A stretch of 64,000 nucleotides of DNA from Lumnitzera littorea (Eukaryota > Streptophyta > Magnoliopsida > Myrtales > Combretaceae), in the NCBI GenBank assembly GCA_024138015.1, contig JAMXBB010000011.1, forward strand, positions 72,730,522 through 72,794,521. Reading direction: 5' to 3'. Under the pieces are notes generated by a model. That model was not told the origin of the DNA and made no database searches. It saw only the letters and a list, made by a program, of their open reading frames with translations. Position 1 is the stretch's first letter. Every line of letters begins with the position of its first letter. Positions 48,740 to 61,300 of this stretch are shown one piece after another. The position numbers and the translations under genes were made by a program.

Positions 48740-50000
48740 TTCTTCAAGGCAAGATATTTAAAAAATTCTCCATCGCTGTCAAAGCCGTGGATAACTACAT
48801 GTGGTGCAACTGATTTATCGAGGTTTAGAACTTCTAAAGTTGCCTTGTTAAATCTTCAGCATATGCTCGGAAGGATTCATGTAGGCATTGTCGTATCATG
48901 TAGAGGACAGAAGAGTCCTTACCGGGCACCTTGCAGACCATGAAGTGTTGTTGAAATTGCATAGCCATTCAGCGTGCTGTACCAGAGTAAAGCTACTTTA
49001 GTGAGGGTACTTGGGAATGCTTTGCACATAATTCCATTATTGAAGCCGTGTAAGCCCATTATTGTCCTAAAGTGGACTAGATGATCCGTAGGGTCGGTAG
49101 TACCGTGATAGGAGTGCGGGGTAAGTCTTGCATTGACTAGCAGTACCTCATTCTATATGGTACATGAGTACAGGCTTTTCATAATGTAGGATTTTGATTT
49201 CTTCACCCTACTAGATAACTCGACCAATTTGTTCTCTTTAACTTGAGATTGTATCGAGATTTAATCGTCGAGCTGGTCAATGTCCATATCTTCGATCTCT
49301 TTTAGGTGATTTGGAGATGGTTCGAGTCGGTCTTCACGAGCTGGAGATGCAGTTCAGCCATGTATCGCTGCACGTGTGCCACAATGTTTTGGCAGAATTC
49401 TTTCCATTAGATCTGATGCAGGCACCCATTTTAGAGTTTGGGAATGGCCGCACTCTAAGTGGTTAGCATGGGACTTTTTCTACCATGCACCGTCACGGCT
49501 GCACGCATGCCGGCACAACGTAAAGCGATTTTTTTTTTTGTTTTTTGAGGAGAATCAATTGAAGAATCCTCCAAAGATTACAAACTTTAGTTTTCCTTCA
49601 AGTTCTTAATCCCTTCTTCTAAGGCTCCATTCTTTTGATGGAATTCCTTATTCTGGTCAACAAGGGTTTCAAGTTGCTTTCTTAATTCTGCAAATTTGAG
49701 GTGGTTGATAGCCTGAGGTTGTTGCAACTGTTGGGTAGGCTGTTGTTTAACATTGACAAGATTAGTTTGGCTGGGAATAAGAGGGTCGCCACCTCCTGTG
49801 GTATGTTATTTGTCACCACCGCTGATGTTTTGGCTGGCGGTAGATGGTTTCTTAGTGTTCTTCGAATTTCTTGTCATAGTGGTCAATGAATTCTCGAACA
49901 GCGACACCAATTGTTGATAAAGAACATTATCGGAGGAGAGAAGTGGAACATATATATGGGCTGGTTCTTCGAGCATCCAGGCTTGATCCTTGGGCAATTG
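48740..50000 (-). pseudogene. Second gag, Tat-like type, joined to the chromovirus gag
   Basis: Minus strand: a coiled coil near 49590-49730 (LKFAELRKQLETLVDQNKE); then SYHGTTDPTDHLVHFRTIM near 49090-49150; then MCKAFPSTLTKVALLWYSTL; then FNKATLEVLNLDKSV. That is the retrotransposon gag domain of the YDGTTDPxDHL type, with the family's usual N-terminal coiled coil. It differs from the chromovirus gag that begins at 48735. Stops and a GC-rich segment (49360-49535) interrupt it. Confidence 0.75.
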
Positions 50001-50009
50001 ATTGGTAAG

Positions 50010-50632
50010 ACCTGTAAAAACACATCATAGGTTATTCTAATAGAGATACTCCGACGCTCAAGTTAAAACTATAAATAAAATTTAGCAAAGCAATAATCTA
50101 GTGAGTCAAATTGTCATACCTAAGAGTCTCATCCTCTATTTATAAGAGACAGGACCAAGATATCTTAGCAAGTATATGTTTTAGTTTTATCTTCTTGAAT
50201 CGATACCTTCTTGGTGTGGAGTCTTCCTAAATAGGACAATGTATCCATTTAATAGATTCTTCTTTTGGAAACCATAAGGTTAACCTAGATAAGGAATTGG
50301 GATATCTTAAGTTCGAAAGGGCTCCCATCTAGGTAGGGAGCTATGAAGAGCATGAAATCTTTAAGGCTACGTCTTCGGTTAAGCCTTCCTAAGATCAAGT
50401 TAGCCAAGCTAAGTAGATTAGCCTTTTCCAATGGAGCAAGTTCTTCTTAGACAATAGACTAGTACCGAGAGTCTAATCTATAGCAAATCAGATAAGCCTA
50501 AGTAGATTAGCCTTTTCCAATGGAGTGAGTTCTTCTTAGACAATAGACTAGTACCAAGAGTCTTATGGGGGGCATATGGGGGGCAAGGTCAGATTGGGCT
50601 TGGGAGTCTAGGCCCAAAATTGTCCATCAATA
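50010..50632 (-). mobile_element. Minus-strand LTR upstream of the second gag
   Basis: A TATA box TTATAAATAG lies at 50135-50144 on the minus strand. The likely LTR start is TGATGGACAATTTTGGGCC at about 50613-50632 on the minus strand. A direct duplication with an 89-bp period (word AAGTAGATTAGCC at 50411 and 50500) sits inside. Together with the gag this is the 5' end of a truncated gypsy element. Confidence 0.55.
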
Positions 50633-51070
50633 CAATGTTATGTAAAATTAATGAGAAAAGCATTAATCAATAAGAAAACCATGATTTAATAAGAAAAACC
50701 ATAACATTTTTTTAATTTCAAATGCTAGATAAATTCTTGAAAAATAACCATCTCTAATACAAAAGCTATTGTTGTTGTCTCCACGTATGTGTGTGTGTAT
50801 ATATATAGAGAGAGAGAGATGACTTTTGAAGAGAGAACTCACAATTAAATGGATGGAGAAAATTGTTGAAAAAATAATTGACATTGTGAATAGAGAATGG
50901 AGAAATGATGTCTCTTCTACCCTTTTATATTTAGATGTAGGAGGAGTACAGAGAGAGGTAAAATGAAAAACGTAAGACTTATTTTAAGGGAATTGATAGA
51001 AATTCCATGGAAAAAAAGCTTGGAATCCAAAAGGCAAAGTATTCTCTTAATAAGACAGAAGAAGATACAG

Positions 51071-51106
<36 letters not shown>

Positions 51107-52004
51107 AAAATTTGAAAGTTATTATCATTTATTAAAACATTATGACAATTTTTTATATTGCAAGCTAAGACTCTTTCACAAAATTATTTCTTTTAATCAT
51201 GTATCAAAGAGATTTATCCTTTGGGAAATTACATTATTTACATGATTAATTACCAAATAACATAATTTTCGGCACATTATATTATATTTCTATAATTTAA
51301 AAGGTCATGATTCTTTCTAAATAGTATGACATTTCATATAAATGTAAAAAAAGTCAGAACAGTCATATAAAACCAACACATAATATATTGACATGATAAA
51401 TAACAATATTCATACAATTTTTATAGTCTGCAAACATACACTATTAAAATATTAATTGGTATAATCTTTGGAAGGTTCTTATCGTTTGTACTTTTTCATT
51501 AGCACGACCTTTTTGGTAATTTATAATTCTTCACTTTATCACTTGTACCTTTTGCTACTGCGGTTTTTGATTAGCACTAACTTTTGGTAGTTTATAATTT
51601 TTCACTTTTATCACTATACGTTTCCGTTACTAATATCTTTTGGTCACTAACAATTTTTTCCCAACTTTTTTTTTTCTTTTTTAACAGACATGAAATTTGC
51701 ATAAAGAATAAAAAGAGAAGCAATACTTACATGATTCAATATAAGATGACACAACATTAATATATTCAAGGAGTAGTTATTCTCTTAAATAAAATATAAA
51801 TATATATATATCTTTTCATATAAAAATTAGTAGAACCATCATGAACTAATAATTCAAATCAAATAATACTATTTGCCATACCATATTATATTCCAAGCGA
51901 TATTATGAGCATACATTGTTACTATACTAGTTGTAATAATTTTTTATGCAAATCCATTGTTTTTGTAAAATTTATATACTTCAAACTAAAATTCCATGCA
52001 AAAG
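50633..52004. other. AT-rich intergenic DNA
   Basis: No gene is supported. Simple repeats are present: GTGTGTATATATATAG with (GA)n at 50790-50819 and a (TA)n tract at 51073-51103. Several T runs occur. Nothing else was recognised. Confidence 0.6.
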
Positions 52005-54015
52005 TGTTACGATCCATGAGTTTGAAGGCAAGTGGGAGTATTGAACTAGGGCTTAATATGAAGTGAATAGTATCAATAACTGGTTTGTTTAGAAGTTGGT
52101 TTTACTTTGAAGGTAAGTTGGTCTCTTTTGAGCAAACTAGTAAAAACTAATACTACTCTCCTAATAATGACCATAATAGATCAAAACCAGGTAAAATATG
52201 AGCTTCCCAAGTACATGGAGACTTCTAACAATGCTTGAGGGCACTCCTTGAGTAAGATGGGCTTAGAATAGCCATAGGTAAAATAAGAAGAGAGGATATT
52301 TGGGGACTTGTAACAATGCTAGAAGACACTCCTTGAGTAAGATGGGCTTAGAATAGCCATGGGTAAAATAAGAAGAGAGGATTGACTTGCCATATAAAAT
52401 ATGACTTAAAATGAAAAGTCAAAAGATAGTTGAGCATTGTTTGAACACTTCAAAAGGAGTAAACCTCCCGTTCCATAACAACTTATATTAGAGTTAAAGT
52501 TTCCAACTTCATCAAGCTACCTAAATACACCTAGTATGTAAAATGAAAAAGGGTAGTTCTTCTTAATAACAAGAAAGGCCCATACAGAAAAGTTCAAAGG
52601 AGTGATAACCAAAAAATGACACATTGCAAGAGGGGCAACCTGTGTAGTAACTCTTAACTCATGAGTGGGTTAAGCTTAAGAGGAGGAACAACCAACTGAT
52701 AGAAGACGTTAGTTAAAACAAGGCAATTGTATTGCAAGTTCACTTGTAATAAGAATCCATCCATATCCTCATAAAATGAACTTCCCTAGGTAGACCCTAC
52801 CATTGGAACATTCCTTAATAAGCTATCTAAAAGGACAAGATGAGAGGGTAAGGGTAAAGGATGCTTATAGAAGTCATAAGTCATAGTAGAGATCCAAATT
52901 ACACTCCTTAAGAAGGATGGGCTTGAAACAAACCTGAGTAAAATAAGAAGAGAAGATTGACTCATCATCCTGAATACAAGTGAAAATGAAAAGACAAAGG
53001 ACGGTCAAGCACCACGCTTTAGAACTAGCAAACCTCTCATCCCATGACAAGTGATATTAGAGCCGAAGTTTCCAACTTCATTAAGCTACCTAAACACTAC
53101 CCAGGTTGCAAAATGGAAAGGGTACTCCTTACTAATAAGAAGAGGATCATGTAGAATAGCTTAAAGGAGTGACCTCTAGAGAATGAAATGTTGCAAGAAA
53201 GGCAACTATGCTACGAGTCCCAAGTCATGTGAGTTAAGCTTAGGAGGAGGAGCAATCACTAGAGGGAGGACATCATTGCGAGGCAAGGCAGCTTGTAGCA
53301 AGCTAGCTTGTAATAAGAATCTGCTCATATCCTTATTAAATGAACATTAGTGAGTAGAGCCTACCATTAAAACATTCCATACGAGACAACCTTAGAGGAC
53401 AAGAGGAGAGGGTGAAGGCAAGAGCAAAGAATGTTGAGCTCAACAAAGATGATTTTGCAATGGAGATAGAAAGCGGTCGAAGGGTTTTATTATCTAAAGG
53501 CAGTGGATAATGGCAAAAGTTAGCCTCATGGTGAGAGCCTCATAAATTCAAGTGAGAGAGAATGTCAAGGTCCACGATTTTGAAGGCAAGTGAAGGTGTC
53601 CAAGTTTAGTGTGAAGGCATCCACATATGGTTTATTCTAAAGGTTAGGTTCACTCTAAAAATACATTTAGCTTTTTATGAGCAAACTAGTTGGAAACCAA
53701 TATCGCTATCCCATGCCTTATTAGGTGGAAAGTCGTTGGAATAATTAAACCTCTCAAACATATGGTAGACTATGACACTACTAGAGGGCAAAGGTAACAC
53801 ATTTCCTATTTTTATAAGAATATCTATACCAACAATGATATCACCAATTATATCGTGCACTCCTTGAAAAAGATGAACTTAGAATAGCTTGGGTAAAACA
53901 GGAAAAGAAAGTTGGCTTTGGCTTGTCATTTAGAATACAAAGGAAAATAAGAAGACAAAGGATATTGAGCACCCTTTGAGAACTTCAAAAAGGATAAACC
54001 TCTTGTCCCATGACA
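52005..54015 (+). mobile_element. Small non-autonomous LTR (TRIM-like) element
   Basis: LTRs are 52005-52480 (TGTTACGATCC...CCATAACA) and 53563-54015 (TGTCAAGGTCC...CCATGACA). Flanks AAAAG (52000-52004) and TAAAG (54016-54020) match at 4 of 5 bases. After the left LTR, TTATATTAGAGTT resembles the initiator-Met primer site TGGTATCAGAGC. A purine tract AAGTGAGAGAGAA precedes the right LTR. There is no coding motif. The interior contains a partial duplicate of the LTR tail plus primer site (about 52880-53060, TGATATTAGAGCC) followed by a second copy of the internal sequence. The left LTR has an extra 85-bp duplication (52242, 52327). Confidence 0.75.
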
Positions 54016-55383
54016 TAAAGCATACAACATAACTTTGTTATGTTCAAATGCAATGGCATATTTTTTGAGTTGACCGTTAAATAGCCAACGGATTTTCTAG
54101 GCAACTACATGATCTGATTCTTTAAACTGAGAGCACCCATCCCAACTCCTACTTTACAGCACTCTCAGGTAGAAGCTCCACAAAACCCTAACCAAGCCCC
54201 AAAAATGAACCATTAAATACCATGAAGTTCTCTAAGCTCGATACCACTGCTTAAATACACACGATAATTCGATTACGGTGACCCCGTTGGCACAGAATGA
54301 GGCTTAGTCCAAACAGTCTCCCTAACCGTCGGTGACTTTGAAATTCTATTGTCCTTCAATGTGATCACAATCAGGACCCTTCCGAAGATGACGGTATGCA
54401 CAGGCCCATGCAATCTTTGTTCTGTATGTTTGTAAGCGAAGAAGTAACTTCATAATGGCGTATTGAAAGGATTTACAGTTATGGTTTTCTCAAGATCCGG
54501 GACCCTTCAGATTTCTCGTCTCTCGTTTTCCTTCATTAAAAAAAAAAAAATACAAGAGACATTACATATTTCATTTTTTTTCCACCCCTTCACCGGACAG
54601 TCAAAGACTAGACACAGGAGAATGCACAGAAGAAAGGGCCGACAAAGCATCAAATCGGTTTCTACTAGAAATGGTTAATGGGGTAAGGTAAGCAAGGTCA
54701 ATAATAATCAATACCACCAAATAACACGCCCAAGTAATTGCTGTTTTGCATCACCGGACCCGATGCCGATTCTTGTACCTCACAACAATCATATACACCA
54801 TGAGAAAAATAAAACATGCTTTTTACACGTCAGATCAAACTACAAGTACTTGGATCAATCATAAAAGCATGAAGCAACATTATCTAAACACATTTTAGTC
54901 AACTTACCACCATAAATAACCAGAATACATGATGTCACGATTAGCCCCTATGTGCATGCAAGAAGTACGAAAACTTTTAGACGTAGATAACGGAACAGCA
55001 CATTAACGTGCTGCTTTCATCATATACCCACTCTTTGTATCGGTCGTTTGAGTCACAATGAAGAATCTTTACACGTAACAAACTCAAATTTGTTTGAAAA
55101 GCATTGGCCACATCTTTTGGTGGGAAATTGAGCAAAGATGACAAACTTCCAAATGAACACGAAGAGAAGAAAACACCAGCTAGAAAATGACATCAAACAC
55201 CCATTATAGAAAATACAGCTACATTATCAACACAATATTGATACACAAAAATGCCCTCCAAACTACACACAACGATGAAGAAATGGCATCATTGCCAACC
55301 ATCAATCCATTTTGGCTCCTCGTTTCCACCGCCCAAGTTGAGGCTGATTGACAAACTTCCAATCTCAATACCATAGCAATTTC
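54016..55383. other. Region between the TRIM-like element and MUB, including MUB 3' UTR
   Basis: The part nearest 55383 should be the 3' UTR of the MUB gene. Positions 54040-54520 have higher sequence complexity than the surrounding AT-rich DNA, and one minus-strand frame of about 50 codons ending near 54283 looks gene-like. No family was recognised and splice context is absent, so no gene is called. Confidence 0.45.
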
Positions 55384-58300
55384 TTACAAGATAGTGCATG
55401 AGCAGATACTTTTCCTTGGAGACTCATCAACCTTCTTTTCTGTTTTAATGAAACACGTAATGATCCTTGAGTACATAATCAAAAAGTGGAGAAAGGAAAA
55501 TGCGGAAGGTCATTTGACAGGTTTCATTACATCTTGTCCATGAATTTAAAGATCTTTTATTTTCCCTATTAAGTTTTCTAGATATATTTCGGAAATCAAA
55601 TTCTGTTAATAGAACATTCAACAATTGGTGAAACTATTGAAACAATAACATCAGAACCAGAGAAAAGTATATCAATTCACAACATAAATTCCACATGCTA
55701 CCAAAATCCATTAAACATTTGTCCCCATTAAATTTCTTATGGAATCAATGATCCGAACTACCAACCATCAGGGAGTGAGACAAGTTTATGGTTCAACCAA
55801 AAGGGTTATCAAAGAGATCAAGAAGGCTAGAAACTGCAGGGGAGGGCCTGCCATCCAAACAGCATGGTGTGCCCATCCAAATGACAACACAAAGCATTTT
55901 GGGAGCAGACCACTCTGCTCTCATCAGCTGGACAACAGAGTCAAACAATCCAGACAGCAACCCAAAAACAAGAACTACCATCCAGACGACCCATGCCACC
56001 ATCCGGATGGGACCCAGTCAGGTTCTGTAAACAGAGGCTCCACTTGCACTGTCCGAAGGTAGCTTAGCTACCACCATTTGACCGACACAGACAGACTAAC
56101 AAATGGCATTCCATGTTTTGTTCTATTTCCTTTATAAAACTTCCATTAATTACAATTATACCCCCAGTATGTGTTAAGGGATTTATTTAGGGATTTAAAC
56201 TCCATTCTCATTAGCTTATCCATATTTTCTCTCTTGTATTGAAGAACTCATCAAGAGTCTTATAATTATTAAGTATTCTCTTTAACACTAAAAATTATCA
56301 ATCGTTATACAATTGTGGCAAACCCATTATTAGATTTCTTTATTGATCCTTTGACAATCTAAATCTATTTTAGTGCTTGTGAATTTATCAAACACCACTT
56401 TGGATTTGAAATTAGCTCGTATTTGATTCTAACGCGTATTTCTAGTATCATTTATGTTCATATCCTTCATTTATTTTCCCTCAAACACATTAAAAACCTA
56501 TAAGAAGTTCCAGCTTGCTCTTCTTCTTGGGAACCATCCATTTGTGAGCAGGGTTCGAGTTTCTCACTTCATTTCCATCATAATTTGGTGTCAGAGTTCA
56601 AAAGACGACCTTTTTATTGGGGTAATGTGTTTTAAAGATGACCTGCTTTCTAGTAAGTTCAACTTTCTCTATACTTTGTTCATTAGAAATTCATGTTGAA
56701 TTGATGCTTGGTAATTTGCTGCCATTAGTTGAAATTATTGGTTATTTCTGGTGTTCTTGAGTTGCTCTTGTGCAATAGTGTTTAGTTGATTGAAAATGGT
56801 TGCATCATATTGAAATTGTGTGTTTTGTACTGAGGATAGTTGAAGTACACTGCCTACCAAAATCAAAGATAGTTGAAGTACACTAGGTGTTTGTTCAAAT
56901 TCATAAGAGAGCTAGAGTTGTTCAATTATGTTGTGTAAAAGGACGTCGGGATAGAGAATTTATAAAGGAGTAAGCAGAGGAGATAATAATAGTAGAGGAG
57001 GTATGGCGAAACAAATGCGGCTTATGCAATCATAATCTTGGTAGGCCATGGAAATTAGATAGCACCATGTATAATGAATACTGGAACACTTATACCTTCT
57101 AGAAAGATGGCCAAAACTACACTTTATTAGTGATGAATGTTGATGAGGTCCAGGAGGATCGGCCAGCTATAGTTAAAAAGAGGGGCAAAAGGAACCTGTT
57201 TATTATTCGCTCTTTTTCTTATTTCAGAAAAATGTCAATATTAAACTCAAAGGTCAAATCTTCAACTACCCTGAAGTGATGATGGAATTAATGATCCAAA
57301 CAACCAACCAACAGTTCTAAGAGTAAGGCATGCTGTAATTCAATCAATAGGGTTGTTGAAAAGATAAAGAAGGCTAAAAGCTACAGGGGATGGCCTACCA
57401 TCCAGATGGAATGGAGTGCCCATTCAAATGGCAGCACAAAGGATTCTAAGAATAAAACACACTTGCTTAGCTGCCCCATGGTAAAGTCAAACCATCCAAA
57501 CGACAACCATAGAAAAGAGTTGTACCATCCCGACAACCCATGGCCACCATCTAAAGGAGACCTAGATATGTTCTATAAACAAAAGTTCTACCCACTCCAT
57601 CCAAACGGTAACTTAGTTACCATCTGACTAGGACAATAGACCCAACGAATGACATTTTGCGTTTGTTCTATTTCCTTAATAAGCCTTTCACTTAATTACA
57701 ATTATACCCTTGGGACATGTAAGGGGCTTATTTAGGTTTTAGAATTCCTTTGTTCTCATTAGTTTACCATTTTTCTCTCTCATATTGAAGCACCCATTAT
57801 TAGAATCTTATATGATCATATTGAGTATTCTCTTTAATGCTAGGTTCTTATCAATCCTTAAGGTTGCGACAAACCCCTTATTGGATTTCTTTATTGAGAT
57901 TGAAATCCTTTAAACTGAATCTACTTTAGTGGTTGTGAGTTTATCAACTACCAATATAATCCAAAACAAGCTTGTAATTGATTCTGTTACGTATCTCTAG
58001 TCCTATTTACCTCATGCCCTTCATTTATTTCCCTAAAACACATTAAAAACCAAAATATATAAGAAGTTTCAGCTTAATCTTCTTTTTGGTGCCATCCATT
58101 TGGGAGGAAGGTTCAAGCTTCTAAGTGGTGCAGATGCATAGAGGCAAAAAGAACATTGCATGCAGATTAGATCGTTTATACTGAATAAACAAAACACTGA
58201 TACATTTTAAAGCCAAGATATCATCTCTGTTGGGGCATAACTACAAGTTGAATCTCAATAGTATATAAGCTGTCTATATGCAGATTCCATATTTCTTTCA

Positions 58301-61300
58301 CCTGAAGATGATCCCAGGATTAGCTTCTCACTTTTGTACAGTTTAGTCACACCCATAAGTAGTCAGTGATATCACATTATTTATCATCTTAGGCACATGC
58401 CTCACCTGGTGAAGAGTTCTCACTGAAATAACTTTCCTTTCATAGAGAAAGGTTGAGGAGAACAGCATAGAATTAATGAATTAAGCATTCTATGCAGAAT
58501 AAATTAGTCAAATCCACTATGTTTCTGCTTAATCCGATTTAACAAAAAATTCAGAGCATTCTCGATGCAATTCACTAGGGAGGACATCAGGACATAATTT
58601 CAGGAAGTAAAGAATAAGTTTTTCTTACAGAACATTTTAACCCCAAAAAAATTTTTAAAATATAAAATTTTAAGGAAAAAAATTCACAACATAGAAAACA
58701 TGATATGGGGTAGTTTTCAAAGTTGACATGCACAGCACATGGGCATTTAGATCTAAGTCTTATAGAGTTTTGAGGAAGGGTCCACATAATGGATGGAATT
58801 TGTTTGAGAAAGTTAACCAGAATATCATGTCTAAATATCAAGCACACATGGCAGACATAATACATAGTACATATGCAAATATATGTACTCATTAAAACTC
58901 CAACTAAGATGAACCTGAATTAAAGATCAAAGGAAGTTATCATAAGCATTTGAAATGTCAAATTACTTACAACGCCAGAGAAATGTATATAACAGCAAGA
59001 CATATACTTAGCAAATCTTCTATGATTTGTGATTTTATGGGCAACATAACATCAACAACTACTTCAACCCTTTTTCCACTAACTGCCCATTCACTTTGTA
59101 ATAACAATTTCATTATGGCCTTATTGCTTATGAAAGAGCTATTACGGCTTACACTTGTACTTTTGCCCATAGTAGTAATTTTATAAGGAATACTGTTGCA
59201 AAAACTATTGAATAGCCATTCAAGACTAAAACTTATGAATAGCAATTTAATGCTAGAGTTCACCCCCCAACCCACCCCCACAACAAAATACCCCCATTAA
59301 TATCAAAATCAACAAATGAAAGTCTTATTAAAGCACTATTTCATTCATCGGTAATACCTGTTATATTACAACCCTATTCTATTTAGCAAAGTAAATAGGC
59401 TATAGGTGTGATTGGCTATATGAATCCCATTTCATAATTTCACTCTATTGTATACTCTTTAAAATCAAGAGAGGTCCTTGCCTCTTTCCTCTACTAGGTA
59501 AGTTGGGAGTCCTTGATAGTGCAGGAAAACAACTTCATGATGATTTCAGTTTTCTTCACCATTTCAAAGACAGATAAAGATTTAATAAGCTCACCAATTT
59601 CAAGCCAAGATCTTTATTTCCAAGTAGCATAAGAGAAACCAATGGGATGGCATGACCCTTTGCCAATTCAAACATGCCCATGCCCCCAAGGCCCCAACCC
59701 CCACTAAGGCTACAAATAAGCTTATCCTCTCGCAAGCTCTTGAATTCAGCTTTCTTTAAGCTCGGCTTGGCTTGCATTTGATTTGTAAGCACATGCCTCA
59801 TCCTCTAAAAAATATACATAAAATAGAAAGAGAGTTGCCAATAACAGGTACCTGTTTTTGTCTTTGCTAAGGATGGCTGCACAACCACATGCATGGTGAT
59901 AACTGCTCTTGGAAGCTCCCCAAAGGGTACCCTACACTGTCCAACTGTCTTGTTATTTTCCAAAATTTTCCCAGCATTTATCAGTTTGATGTCAGTTGCT
60001 GACTTTGGAGAAATCTTCTTATCTACATAGATTAAAACATTCACATAAATGTTAGCAAGGGCAATAAGCACCTACGAAATGGAGAAGGACAAGAAAAAGA
60101 ACCAAGATATAATCTACAGCATTGTACTTCATTGCAACAATGTTATATTTCAGATATGCATGTCTCATGTAAACAATTTAGGTCATTCCCAAGCAAAATT
60201 TAAGCACACACCACTCTAGCTCAAGCAGCTAATTCAGCATAATATTGCACACACCCACATAGATGAGAGAGAAAAAAGATTATACACAGAAACCACGGAG
60301 ATGCGAAACTAAAAGGAAGCTCCCTCTAGACACATGAAGATCTCATATATGAAGTTCCACTTCTTTGGTCCTTTCAATTCATGCATGATAATTAAGAATT
60401 GGTAATGATTGCTTCAAAAGGAAAGCTTCCCTTTTATGTTTCATTTTTGCTCAACAATAAGAAGGCCTTCTATCTTTTTTCAAATTTAAAGACATAATAG
60501 TAAAGATTGAAGTAAATACTCACTGAAAAACAAGGTATTTTTAGGATTTCACAGTTGAAAAGATTAATTTTAAAAGTGGGACACAAAAGTAGAATTAAAC
60601 CTAGAACATGGTAAAATGATTAAATCTACAGAGGACAAGAGGAGCCCTGCAGCTGGGATCCATGAGATCTTCCCATCTGTAGCTACTATGGGTAATCCAA
60701 TGAATTGGGAACATGCCAACCATAACAATTGTGATTATAGGCAAGCCAATTAGATTGGATCACAATAAGAAAGAGAAAATCAACTGTATAACTACATCAA
60801 CAGAAAGATGAAGTCATTTCAATACATCAATTATTGAATCATACAGAGAACCAAACCATATTCCTTTTGAAAAACATATTCAAAGGAATTAAGTATCTGA
60901 TTGAGAATTGCCTTTGCAGACCACAGAAACCAACATTATATTATGCAACTTAAGAAAAGATTTTGACAAAAAATTAGAGAAGTTTCATAGATATTCCATA
61001 AGAATATGGGAAGAAATCTTTTGGAGTTATTGCACCATATTTAGAACTATTGCAATCTTCAAGAAAAGGCAACTCTAAGGAGATGGGTCAGAAAAGTTAA
61101 TTGGAAAACCCTTCAGGCTGGAAGGCATCCAAGAGCTTGAGTGTTTTATTTTATTAGACTAACCAAAGCTAGTAGAATTCAGGAGAAAGCATGGTTTCCA
61201 CAACTTCCAAAAGCCCATATTTCAGTCAGAACCTTCAGGAGAATATGGAGTCTTCCTATGCCTCTCCAGACTGCTATTCAAAATACACAAACCATTTAGA

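Noticed and set aside
55739..56062. 107-codon plus-strand frame
   Set aside because: It lies within an LTR that recurs at 57280 on, where the frame is not conserved.
59556..60071. Two adjacent minus-strand open frames as separate genes
   Set aside because: The right one is MUB exon 2 read into its introns. The left one lies in MUB intron 2 and has no recognised homology.
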